The notes under the pieces: model-generated | Database searches by the model: none | Told to the model about the DNA's origin: nothing | Seen by the model: only the letters and a program-made list of their open reading frames with translations | In this document: in pieces, positions 54,301-64,000 of the stretch | Layout of the letters: every line of letters starts with the position of its first letter | Numbering within the stretch: position 1 is the stretch's first letter | Source: Clavaria fumosa | Lineage: Eukaryota > Basidiomycota > Agaricomycetes > Agaricales > Clavariaceae | DNA length: 64,000 nt | Direction: 5' to 3' | NCBI GenBank assembly: GCA_951802425.1 | Contig: OX637798.1 | Span: forward strand, 248,001-312,000 | Position numbers and translations under genes: made by a program

Positions 54301-54937
54301 ATCATTTTAATACCAGCACTGAGATATCAATTGTTCAGGTCCAGAAGTGCAAGAGTCAACAACTTGCTACCAGAGCTTGGAGTCAAGTGCACTCCATGGA
54401 GTCACGGGTACAGCAGGCAGTCAGGGAATATAAAAGGGCTCGAGCTGCAGCCCAGAGACTGGGGTCCCTGGATCCAAAGTATCAGGACATCTCAAAAGAT
54501 GACTTGAAAATGCCTGGGGACATGATCGAAGAAAACAGGATTGGTCAGCGATCAGAGAAACTATCCTGGTTGTGGAGGTTGGATAGTGGGATGAACAAAG
54601 GAGAATGCAGTGAGAGAATGAAGGAATGTGAGTGGATGGTGTGGTATGTCATGAATGAAAAATTGACAAATGATTAGTCTACAGAGTGGTTTGGTTGAGA
54701 GCAAGTGCAAGGTTCAATCACTGGGATGAGGAAGTCACTTTGCTTCAGCAGGAAATGAGGTGGACAGCCGCATTTTTCAAGCACAAGAAAGATCAATGGG
54801 AGCAAATAGCAATGAATGAAAGAAATGTAAGGAGTGGGCTGGCATGTTATGCTCACAAGCAGGAGGTGGTATGGGAAAGATTTGAAGGACATGCAAGGAA
54901 GATTTTTAGAAGTAGTTGTCAACTGGAGCCAATCTAA
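51301..54937 (+). CDS. KDZ transposase with CxC2-like cysteine cluster
   Basis: Start MRSVIGKEGRAVERTYTIKK, basic N-terminus. The KDZ-associated cysteine cluster reads CMLCHKPLALYQCFDC...CLDCCLLQHQRHPFH, then IKKWTGTFF and GLSINLGHGGNLCPG. The body has CICPNAPSNHLQLLRMRFFP, TAFTFDVLKLFHID, RQWRHLEMLKRAGFAHHPEQ and YHRSIVADGNFKLEHVKSK (a likely catalytic Asp). After an intron follow CACARHGCFYPHSFVDFQKG, YDIGCEWGRHF, VGKFHLGAHI and LDGEILESLWSTLGKAASHT. The C-terminus, VVWLRASARFNHWDEEVTLL, ends at 54937. Many short introns fit. One in-frame TGA (52241-52243) lies between CKTAA and SFYSKLQ; otherwise the gene looks complete. The enzyme should cut the element's ends for transposition. Confidence 0.85.
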
Positions 54938-55029
54938 TGAGCCTTCTTCATAGTGCAGTTGATAGGTCTACTGTGAAGTGCAGGAATATCTCTGCTGGAC
55001 TGGTGTCATACAGGACATGGATATCCCAA

Positions 55030-58000
55030 TATCTCTAATGATATCCTATTTAATGTAGTGGCTTGGATTCAAACCAGTCATGGATATCCTATTGACTTTG
55101 GCAGCTTGGATTACAACCGTTCAAGGATATCCTATTTAATTTGGTGGTCTGGATTGAAACTAGTCAAGGATATCCTATTTAATCTGGTAGCCTGGATTGA
55201 AACTAGTCAAGGATATCCTATTTACTTTGGTAGCCTTGATTCAAACTAGTCAAGGATATCCTATTTACTTTGGTAGCCTCGATTCAAACCAGTCACAGAT
55301 ATCCTATTGACTTTGGCGGCTTGGATTACAACCAGTCAAGGATATCCTATTTACTTTGGTAGCCTTGATTCAAACTAGGCAAGGATATCCTATATATTTT
55401 GGTAGCCTTGATTCAAACTAGGCAAGGATATCCTATTTACTTTGGTAGCCTAGATTGGAACTAGTCAAGGATATCCTATTTATTTTGGTAGCCTGGATTC
55501 AAACTAATCAAGGATATCCCATTTATTTTGGTAGCCTTGATTCAAACTAGGCAAGGATATCCTATTTACTTTGGTAGCCTGGATTGGAACTAGTCAAGGA
55601 TATCCTATTTATTTTGGTAGCCTTGATTCAAACTAGTCAAGGATATCCCATTTATTTTGGTACCTTGATTCAAACTAGGCAAGGATATCCTATTTATTTT
55701 GGTAGCCTTGATTCAAACTAGGCAAGGATATCCTATTGACTTTGGCGGCTTGGATTACAACCAGTCAAGGATATCCTATTGACTTTGGCAGCTTGGATTA
55801 CAACCAGTCAAGGATATCCTATTTACTTTGGTAGCCTTGATTCAAACTAGGCAAGGATATCCTATATATTTTGGTAGCCTTGATTCAAACTAGGCAAGGA
55901 TATCCTATTTACTTTGGTAGCCTAGATTGGAACTAGTCAAGGATATCCTATTTATTTTGGTAGCCTGGATTCAAACTAATCAAGGATATCCCATTTATTT
56001 TGGTAGCCTTGATTCAAACTAGGCAAGGATATCCTATTTACTTTGGTAGCCTGGATTGGAACTAGTCAAGGATATCCTATTTATTTTGGTAGCCTTGATT
56101 CAAACTAGTCAAGGATATCCCATTTATTTTGGTACCTTGATTCAAACTAGGCAAGGATATCCTATTTATTTTGGTAGCCTTGATTCAAACTAGGCAAGGA
56201 TATCCTATTGACTTTGGCGGCTTGGATTACAACCAGTCAAGGATATCCTATTGACTTTGGCGGCTTGGATTACAACCAGTCAAGGATATCCTATTTACTT
56301 TGGTAGCGTTGATTCAAACTAGGCAAGGATATCCTATATATTTTGGTAGCCTTGATTCAAACTAGGCAAGGATATCCTATTTACTTTGGTAGCCTAGATT
56401 GGAACTAGTCAAGGATATCCTATTTATTTTGGTAGCCTGGATTCAAACTAATCAAGGATATCCCATTTATTTTGGTAGCCTTGATTCAAACTAGGTAAGG
56501 ATATCCTAGTTACTTTGGTAGCCTGGATTCAAACTAATCAAGGATATCCTATTTACTTTGGTAGCCTGGATTGGAACTAGTCAAGGATATCCTATTTATT
56601 TTGGTAGCCTTGATTCAAACTAGTCAAGGATATCCTATTTACTTTGGTAGCCTTGATTCAAACCAGTCACGGATATCCTATTGACTTTGGCAGCTTGGAT
56701 TACAACCAGTCAAGGATATCCTATTTACTTTGGTAGCCTAGATTGGAACTAGTCAAGGATATCCTATTTATTGTGGTAGCCTGGATTCAAACTAATCAAG
56801 GATATCCCATTTATTTTGGTAGCCTTGATTCAAACTAGGCAAGGATATCCTATTTACTTTGGTAGCCTGGATTGGAACTAGTCAAGGATATCCTATTTAT
56901 TTTGGTAGCCTTGATTCAAACTAGGCAAGGATATCCTATTTACTTTGGTAGCCTGGATTGGAACTAGTCAAGGATATCCTATTTATTTTGGTAGCCTTGA
57001 TTCAAACTAGTCAAGGATATCCCATTTATTTTGGTACCTTGATTCAAACTAGGCAAGGATATCCTATTTATTTTGGTAGCCTTGATTCAAACTAGGCAAG
57101 GATATCCTATTTACTTTGGTAGCCTAGATTGGAACTAGTCAAGGATATCCTATTTATTTTGGTAGCCTGGATTCAAACTAATCAAGGATATCCCATTTAT
57201 TTTGGTAGCCTTGATTCAAACTAGGTAAGGATATCCTATTTACTTTGGTAGCCTGGATTCAAACTAATCAAGGATATCCTATTTACTTTGGTAGCCTGGA
57301 TTGGAACTAGTCAAGGATATCCTATTTATTTTGGTAGCCTTGATTCAAACTAGTCAAGGATATCCCATTTATTTTGGTACCTTGATTCAAACTAGGCAAG
57401 GATATCCTATTTATTTTGGTAGCCTTGATTCAAACTAGGCAAGGATATCCTATTTACTTTCGTAGCCTTGATTCAAACTAGGCAAGGATATCCTATTTAT
57501 TATGGTAGCCTTGATTCAAACTAGTCAAGGATATCCTATTTATTTTGGTAGCCTTGATTCAAACTAGGCAAGGATATCCTATTTACTTTGGTAGCCTAGA
57601 TTGGAACTAGTCAAGGATATCCTATTTATTTTGGTAGCCTGGATTCAAACTAATCAAGGATATCCCATTTATTTTGGTAGCCTTGATTCAAACTAGGTAA
57701 GGATATCCTATTTACTTTGGTAGCCTGGATTCAAACTAGTCAAGGATATCCCATTTATTTTGGTAGCCTCGATTCAAACTAGGCAAGGATATCCTATTTA
57801 CTTTGGTAGCCTAGATTGGAACTAGTCAAGAATATCCCATTTATTTTGGTAGCCTGGATCCAAACTAGTCAAGGATATCCTATTTCCTTTGGTAGCCTAG
57901 ATTGGAACTAGTCAAGGATATCCTATTTACTTTGGTACTGGATTCAAACTAGTCAAGGATATCCCATTTAACTTGGTGGCCTGGATTTTCTTCAGTCATG

Positions 58001-58200
58001 GATATCCTATTTATTATGGTTGCTTGGATTCAATCCAGTTAAGGATATCCTATTTAATTTGGTGGCCTGGATTCAATCCAGTCACGGATACCCTATCCAA
58101 TTTTGCTGGACCTGAGGTTATCCGGTCAAGAATATCCTATTTAATTTGCTGAACCCATGGTTATCCTGGCAAGGATATCCTCCGCCGGCCACATATATTA
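55030..58200. repeat. 43-bp tandem array, right arm of KDZ element
   Basis: About 73 copies of the inverse of the left-arm unit (GGATTCAAACTAGTCAAGG, then ATATCCTATTTACTTTGG). A block of 11 units recurs at about 472-bp spacing (marker CCTATATATTTTGG at 55389, 55861 and 56333), a higher-order repeat. The last roughly 270 bp match the left terminus. Confidence 0.95.
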
Positions 58201-58299
58201 CTAGAAAATCAGATATCTCCGGCGGAATCCGGTACCCCGTTATATACAGGGGATTTGCAGTGTCCGGTATCCCGTTGTATACTGGAATATCCGACTGAA

Positions 58300-59742
58300 C
58301 TATGTGGACCACCTCCCTTGTTTCATCACCACCCAGGGGTCGATGCCTGAGAGAAGCAAGTGCGTGGTCCTGCCAATGTGAAAACTATGTCCCCCCAGGG
58401 GTGCGAGTCCCTTCGCAGTCCAAATGCCATTGCACCGTGCCATGACATCATCACGGGATAGAACGGAATAACCAGAAGAGGAGTCAAAGGCGAATAAGGG
58501 AGCTGTAGGTGGTGGCGAAATACTGACTGCCAAATGGTGTTCAAGGGCTGCTACGGAGTCCAGATCGTCAAAGGACTGTGTCGAGACGATCCAATCACCC
58601 TTACGGCGTTGGGTTTTAGACCACGGGATCTTGAATTGGAGGTAGGAGTGGCCATTGCCAGCAGACCCCCGAACAACCGGGCATCCATGGGTGACATGTC
58701 GGGCGGGATCAAAGGAAGCCTTTGAGGGTGGGATAAGTTCTCCCAGGCGGCAACAGTCCCTCCATGCAGTGCAGGCAACAGCCCAGATAGCAGCATCCCG
58801 GGTGTTTGAGAGGACAAGGCCAGATTTGAGGGTACGGAGTAGGAGTAAGGTGACGGGAGGGCGAGGAGGGCGGGAAGATGAGATCGGGGCAAGCGCAGAG
58901 GCGCCAGTACGGGTCCACCGAAGGACTTGGCCACCAGCCCAGGCCGCGTTGTTAAAAGTGTGCCACAATTGGAGACCTGAAAGCCAAGAGGCAATAGTGC
59001 CGCCTGATACACGGCCAGCACCCTCTTCTGCAACGAATAAGGCAAGGAGGAGCTCACTTGCCAGCATCCTCAAGGTCTCTGAGATGTTGTGGCGATCGCA
59101 AAACTGTGTGAAACGAAGAAGGCCCGCACCATAGTTGTGGCGAGTTGAGGGCTCCACAGAAGTCGCCAGCACTTCAAGCCAGCGATCAACAGTGGCATTC
59201 AGAACGAAGGAGGAAAGGTGGTTGATGGCGAAGGTCCCATAGGGAGTGCGCCACAACCGAAGGCGATCCTGCGCAGGAACAAGAGGGCGAAGGGGGGAAG
59301 GGCGAAGCTGGCTAGGAGCCCGGGGGTTGATGGTTCGACCCTGCCGTGGCGAAGGGGACGGGCCTGTCCCCTTCACAGGGTTGGACCTGCCAGAAGGATC
59401 TGGCATCTGCAAGGTGAGCCTATACATGGAGAAGGAAGGGCTGCAGCTCTGCCGGGAGCTGGAATGTGATGTCCAGGCGGAGGTCAACAGGCCCCAGGAT
59501 GCCACGAGAAACTGGGTCAGCCAGGTTGCCCTCCGAGGGAACAAAAATGGGACATACTGTACCATTTCGACTGTAGGTTCACCCATTTTCAGCGTGACCA
59601 GAGTCACACATAGCTTCGGGCCTTCAATAGCTTGCGTGACGCGTGACCTTCTATTACTCAGCTTCGCCTTGGCATTATGGTGGATTTCTATCCACCTGAG
59701 CGGCTGAGCCACTGAAAGCGGGGTTGGTGGGGTGCAATACAT
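58300..59742 (-). pseudogene. Tyrosine recombinase (integrase-like), N-terminal and core part
   Basis: Minus-strand frame of 480 residues. The SAM-like/core start is RWLEVLATSVEPSTRHNYGA, LLRFTQFCDRHNISETLRML and SWLSGLQLWHTFNNAAWAGG. Catalytic-domain blocks are WRDCCRLGELI (first Arg), LQFKIPWSKTQR and GGHSFHIGRTTHLLLSG, where family members usually have H-x-x-R (HSFRIGG); here the Arg position is His. It breaks off after VVMKQGRWST at 58303, just where AFL.YWR with the catalytic Tyr should follow. The tail is found at 41494-41598. Such enzymes, related to Crypton/DIRS recombinases, integrate DNA through a covalent Tyr intermediate. The true start may be internal (M at 59406). Confidence 0.75.
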
Positions 59743-59758
59743 AGCTCACTTGAACTCC

Positions 59759-62581
59759 ATGTCTGTCCAGCTCTTGACCCTCCCTGAGGCTGAGAGCGGG
59801 CTCTCCAAACTTCGCCACTATTTGACACACCTACCAACATCTTTGCCAAATACTTCGAAAGCCTATTCATTTGAGACTTTCTCCTGGGACCCTGAAAAGG
59901 CAGAAGACCTTGGAGGTGTCGATTCTGCCATCAACCATGCATTCGAGATTATTTTTTGCCCCCATGGTGGGAAACTTGGCCCAATTGTCCTGAAAGAACA
60001 AGGACCCGGTCTTACTGCAGTCGTTGATGTCTTGATGGTGCATATCAAGAACTTCCCTCGCTCTATTATCCTTCAGAAATGGATATTCGATCTTATTGAT
60101 GCTGTGAAAGCCCATGGAGCTGTAAGTTCAGCTCATCTCTGCATTGTGGTGCATTTCGTCTCAATCTATAATCAGCCAGATATTGTTGAGCCATTGGTTG
60201 CTAGTGCTGATGTGACCCCCAGCCAGCCTGAGGGCCCACTGACAATGAAAAAGCCAAAGGAGCATCTTGACCTCTGTCGCAGTGCATCTGAGCGCACTTT
60301 AGGGATGTATAGGCACTTCCCAGTCTGCTCAATTGAGGAACACCTTGAGAATCTGCAAGCCCGGCCTGATGGGAAGTGCCCGCACGATGAGCAAGAGAGC
60401 CTTCGACAACAGGAAGTGTTGAACCAACTTCAAAAGGAGCAAAGGATCCGCGAGCAGAGTAAATTACGAAAGCGGATGCAGCGAGAACGAGAAAGGGCCA
60501 AGGTGTGTGGTCTGAGTCCTACTTGTTTCCCAATCTCATTCGTTTTCAACAGAACGCGGCTACAATCCACGACAGCTTACGTGACTCAGATCATGCGCCT
60601 ATGTCCTCAATAGCTGAGGCTTCACGGCCTTATCGCAGATTTAATGAGGATAACCGTCTAGATGGAATGGGGCCTGGCCGAAAGCGCATCCACGAAACTG
60701 TTGAGGCCACCCGAGTCAATTGGCAGAACCCGCTCTTATGGCCAACCATTGCCAGAGCAGCAGACCTTACTGGGTTCAGCATGTCTCCTATTGAGATTCT
60801 CCGGACTGTCAAGAATCTCAATCCGATCCAATTCAAGGCTTTGACACCGCAGGTCATTGGAACATGGATTGATCGTACAGGGACAAGACCTGTGTGGAAG
60901 GACTCAGTCCTCCGACGTGTTGTGCATAACCCTGGTGGTCAGGCAACCTGCAAAACAATTCTCTCCGACCATCCTGATGTTGTGCGAACCATTGTCCAGC
61001 ATCTTCGAAACCTCCGCATTGCCGGAATCCCTTTGGACGTTCCCCGTTGCCGTGGCCTCATTATTGCTCAACTTCATCATGCTATCCCTGAAATTTTCGA
61101 AAGATTCAACAACGATGGCACTCAATTTCGGTGCAGCGAGACATGGGTTCGAAACTTCCTGCTTACCAACTTAAACTGGACCACACGTGCGGGTACTCGA
61201 GCTGCACAGAAACTACCTGCAAATATCGATGAAGTTTGCCGCGAACAATTCCTTCGGCTTGCCCTCACACTTCGTGAATGTGTCATTGATCACCTGCAAT
61301 TCTATGTCAATATTGACCAGACCAACATCACTTACCAATCAACCAACAACTGCACATACGAGGAGAAAGGGTCGAAGCAAGTGTCAATTGTGGGGCAAGA
61401 GGAAAAGCGGGCATTCACTCTTGTAGTCGGCATCTCCGCTGCAGGTGATCTTTTGCCATTCCAAGTCATCTATCAGGGAAAATCACACCGATCGCTTCCA
61501 GCAGCAACTCAGCGAAAGAGAGCTGAGGAATTGGGAATGAAGTTTGAGTTTTCTGGGACAGACACATACTGGTCGACGTTTGAGTTAATGTGCAAATATG
61601 TCAAGACGATTCTCTCGCCATACTGGATGCATCAGAAGGAGCTCACAAGTGTTTCGCCTGACCAAGAGTGTGTCCTGCAGCTTGATGTATGGAGCGTGCA
61701 CCGTTCAATTGCATTCCGCACATGGCTAGATGAGAAGTTTCCTTGGATCAAGTATCGCTATGTGCCAGCAGGCACGACGGGCGTTGCGCAGCCATGTGAC
61801 GTTGGGATACAGCGACCATTGAAACAGGTTATCCGTTGCACTCAGAATGCTGATGTCGTGGAAGAAACTCTTGCATCTCTCCGCTCTGGAACAGATCCTA
61901 CCTCCATCCGGATCGATACTAGTATTGCTACTCTGCGAGACCGCTCACATCAGCAAAACAGATTGGACAGGGGCTAGGTATGTACTGGTATATACTTCTT
62001 TATACTACCTATAGGTGTTATAAACCACTTAAAACCAGTCCATACCTAGCCCCTGTCCAATCTGTTTTGCTGATGCAGTTGGTTGGCTTTTGGCTGCGTA
62101 TCATACGCTCAATCACTCTGAACTTGTGCAAAAGGTGCGTCATATCATTCTCAAACACTCTTGATTTGCTCATACTGCACAGGCATTCTCATTGTGCTCT
62201 GCAGGGGATGCTTACAATCTCTCATTTGAGAGCCTTTCGAGCCGGGATGCCCACCAGCTGCTCCGTAAGGTCCAGATTGACAACACTGAGCTTTGGAAGA
62301 AGATCGCATTTGTTCATGAGCTACAGGAGAAGGCTGAAGAACCAGCATTCTCCCCTGAGAATGCAGATGATGATAGCTCAATCCCGGTAAACACAGTTCT
62401 TAATCACATTGCCTCTGAAGGGGGGGTCAATGACGGCTTTGCATTGAATGATAATAATGGACTCATGGCTGTAAATAAGTCAGAGGAGTATGAGTGGGAG
62501 ACAGTTGATGAGGCGGAGGCTGACATGGAGGCTGAGGTAAGAGAATATGGCTGGGGGAAACAGTGGTCCCTGTTAATTTAG
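59759..62581 (+). pseudogene. DDE_1 (pogo/CENP-B-type) transposase gene split by a MITE
   Basis: Start MSVQLLTLPEAESGLSKLRH. Introns 60122-60175, 60503-60552 and 62135-62182 are clean GT/AG. The middle has a charged coiled coil (SKLRKRMQRERERAK). The catalytic domain reads YVNIDQTNITYQSTNNCTYE (first Asp), GSKQVSIVGQEEKRAFTLVV, LQLDVWSVHRSIAFRTWLDE (second Asp) and VPAGTTGVAQPCDVGIQRPL (third Asp), the DDE_1 signature. A 128-bp MITE at 61948 interrupts IATLRDRS. Beyond it VGWLLAAYHTLNHSELVQK and AFSLCSAGDAYNLSFESLSS continue in frame. Without the MITE the gene would be open. Its last codon merges with the TA of the next MITE at 62579, so the natural C-terminus may be lost. Confidence 0.8.
61948..62075. 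mobile_element. 128-bp MITE with about 41-bp inverted repeats
   Basis: Both ends read CATCAGCAAAACAGATTGGA inward and match for 40 of 41 bases, so the element is nearly a hairpin. CA precedes it (61946-61947) and follows it (62076-62077), and deleting one CA plus the MITE restores the transposase frame (RDRS-VGWLL). The family is unknown; a 2-bp CA duplication is unusual. Confidence 0.9.
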
Positions 62582-63632
62582 TATACTAAATATCAGTTAA
62601 TGTACCAAAATGCTTTGAACTCAAGCCAGCTACAGCTGATCCTACTAATGTCAGCAAATGCTGTAAAGGTAGTATACTTACATCCAGCTACTGCTGACTA
62701 TACTAGTATACTTACATCCAGCTACTGTTGACTATACTAGTATACTTACATCCAGCTACTGCTGACTATACTAGTATAGCATGACATCACACTTAATTAA
62801 CTTGAGCTGTGAACTTAGTGCAGTAGTTGCTATCAAATAGTTAACTAGACATAATAGCTGTGTATTTATTGACATGAAATAAATAAGCCCAAATACAGAC
62901 AAATATTTATCAAATGCCTCTATATTGAAATTCAGCCTATATAAACATCAAAATATGGCCTCAAATTAAAACATTATATAAAATTGAATGAACTTCCTGA
63001 AGCTGTGGCAGTACATTGCCATGTTTATATTATCATAATTACAAGTGCTGTGCTCAAATTAATGATTCAATTCACAAGTACTACAACTGAGTTAATTAAA
63101 CCTGCTTGTAACTACTGCACTCACAAATAGTAGACTCAAGTTGTGCATAGTGTGCAGAAATTACTGTGTAAAAGTGCACTATGGACCAAGTTAACTGGCA
63201 ATATTTTATGACTGCTATTACTGTTGAATAGTATACTACATCAATCAGCAGTTGCTGGATCAAGTTAACTGGAATATTTTTACCACTGCTTTTGCTGTAG
63301 AATAGTATACTATACTAACCAGCAGCTACTGGACCAAGTTAACTGGTGTTATTTTATGACTGCTATTACTGTTGAATAGTATACTACAACAATCAGCAGC
63401 TGCTGGATCAAGTTAACTGGAAATACCCTGTAGCTGTTATTACTGTAGATTAGTATACTATGTTCACCAGCAGCTGCTGGATTAAGTTGACTTCTACTGT
63501 ACTGTAATAGTATAGTCAGCATTAGCTGGACATAAGTATACTGCCTTCACAGCATTTGCTGACATTAGTAGGATCAGCTGTAGCTGGCTTGAGTTCAAAG
63601 CATTTTGGTACATTAACTGATATTTAGTAAAC
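62581..63632. mobile_element. 1.05 kb TA-flanked MITE with about 120-bp inverted repeats
   Basis: Ends GTATACTAAATATCAGTTAA (left) and the inverse of GTTTACTAAATATCAGTTAA (right), with similarity running about 120 bp through CCAAAATGCTTTGAACTCAA. TA lies on both sides (62579-62580 and 63633-63634), the Tc1/mariner pattern. The interior is AT-rich with repeated CAGCAGCTGCTGGATCAAG and ACTATACTAGTATAC words and no ORF. Confidence 0.85.
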
Positions 63633-63634
63633 TA

Positions 63635-63933
63635 AACTAGCTGGGACTATTGCGTTCGGCGCAGCCTTGAAGACGGCCATCTTCATCGAAATCGATCCGC
63701 GGCATGCAACGGTTTCGTCTTCTTGATGCCGGAAGTCTGAAAATGCAAACCCATCAAGCGGGGAGCGGGGACAGCCACAGTTCGGAACGAACAGGAGAGG
63801 ACACCGTCTTCCAGCACGAACCAGCGTGTGCTGTATCCCCTAGCTACATTTGTGTACTTATTAAGATAGCCCTTGAGCACCGGTGGCTCCGACAGCGGCG
63901 TGTCATCTATCAGCGTCGTGTCGTTATTCGCAA
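63635..63933 (-). pseudogene. Oxysterol-binding protein (OSH-type) PH-domain exons, truncated
   Basis: Minus-strand exon after acceptor CACATACAG (63934-63935): VANNDTTLIDDTPLSEPPVL, KGYLNKYTNVARGYSTRWFV and LEDGVLS. A 56-bp intron (63737-63792) rebuilds YFRHQEDETVACRGSISMKM and AVFKAAPN. This is the PH domain of fungal Osh/OSBP-like sterol and lipid transfer proteins, which docks them to phosphoinositide-rich membranes. The upstream gene part lies beyond the window. Downstream the frame runs straight into the TA of the 1.05 kb MITE, so the remaining domains are cut off unless the MITE sits in an intron. Confidence 0.8.
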
Positions 63934-64000
63934 CTGTATGTGTGAAACAGGAGGTGAGGTAAGTGCGGGTCAAAAAAACAAAAACAAAGCGACAAAAAAA

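Larger units (their letters stand above)
41598..58225 (+). mobile_element. KDZ DNA transposon, about 16.6 kb, with satellite-array inverted ends and cargo
   Basis: The outer roughly 270 bp at each end are near-identical inverted copies (CCGCCGGAGATATCTGATTT from 41598 inward and its inverse ending at 58225). Inward of them lie kilobase-long arrays of a 43-bp repeat in opposite orientation, so the arms form a giant imperfect inverted repeat. Contents: a homeodomain-helix-like gene (minus), a PHD-like gene (plus) and the KDZ transposase (plus). It splits a tyrosine-recombinase gene. The right side has about 78 extra bases (58226-58303) containing two near-copies of GTATAYAACGGGRTACCGGA that have no partner on the left. 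No target duplication is visible, so the left terminus may have been trimmed. Confidence 0.85.

Noticed and set aside
41598..58225. A TET/JBP dioxygenase carried by the KDZ element
   Set aside because: Such genes are known to travel with KDZ elements, but no H-x-D...H dioxygenase motif was found in the cargo reading frames.
58300..59742. Starship captain (DUF3435) tyrosine recombinase
   Set aside because: Motifs match basidiomycete integrase-like recombinases, not the captain family, and the surrounding element is KDZ with its own transposase.

Overview
The window reads as a transposon-dense accessory region of an Agaricomycete (mushroom-forming basidiomycete) nuclear genome. The genes have short 45-60 bp introns with GT...AG ends. 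The marker families are fungal or Agaricomycete: a FunK1-type kinase, a Plavaka transposase, a KDZ transposase with a CxC2-like cysteine cluster, a telomere-linked-type RecQ helicase, and a fungal integrase-like tyrosine recombinase. No bacterial-style operons or CRISPR arrays are visible. All assignments come from reading motifs and splice sites by eye; no database search was run.

Layout. 1-5.2 kb: fragments and relics of ordinary fungal genes. These are the N-terminus of a Cdc20/Fizzy-like WD40 protein, an alpha/beta-hydrolase relic joined tail-to-tail to a NAA10 acetyltransferase relic, and a decayed FunK1 kinase. 5.2-16.1 kb: a nested stack. A Zn2Cys6-like gene is cut by a 1.28 kb hAT element and apparently by a Ty1/copia element. 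The copia carries a CACTA-like element in its 3' LTR and a 1.16 kb insertion in gag. A Tc1/mariner-like DDE gene lies beside the stack. 16-26.4 kb: an unrecognised gene, minisatellites and a large multi-exon RecQ helicase gene. 27-40.2 kb: Ty3/gypsy and LINE relics. The LINE ORF1 is split by an 11.5 kb Plavaka element, which itself holds a 4.2 kb TIR element inside a transposase intron.

41.5-59.7 kb: a tyrosine-recombinase gene is split by a roughly 16.6 kb KDZ transposon. Both ends of the KDZ are kilobase-long inverted arrays of a 43-bp repeat. Inside are the KDZ transposase and two cargo genes: one with a homeodomain-helix-like motif, and one combining a PHD-like finger with a possible caspase/CHAT-like fold. 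59.7-64 kb: a DDE_1 (pogo/CENP-B-type) transposase gene cut by a 128-bp hairpin MITE, a 1.05 kb TA-flanked MITE, and the PH domain of an oxysterol-binding protein gene truncated by that MITE.

The two large elements share an architecture. Each carries a multi-exon transposase with few or no disabling mutations plus conserved-looking cargo genes of unknown function. The retroelement relics (copia, gypsy, LINE) instead carry many in-frame stops, nearly all TGA at positions where arginine is expected. That pattern fits C-to-T decay of CGA codons. The KDZ cargo genes and its inverted satellite arrays, and the Plavaka carrying an element in its intron, are the best candidates for something under-described.
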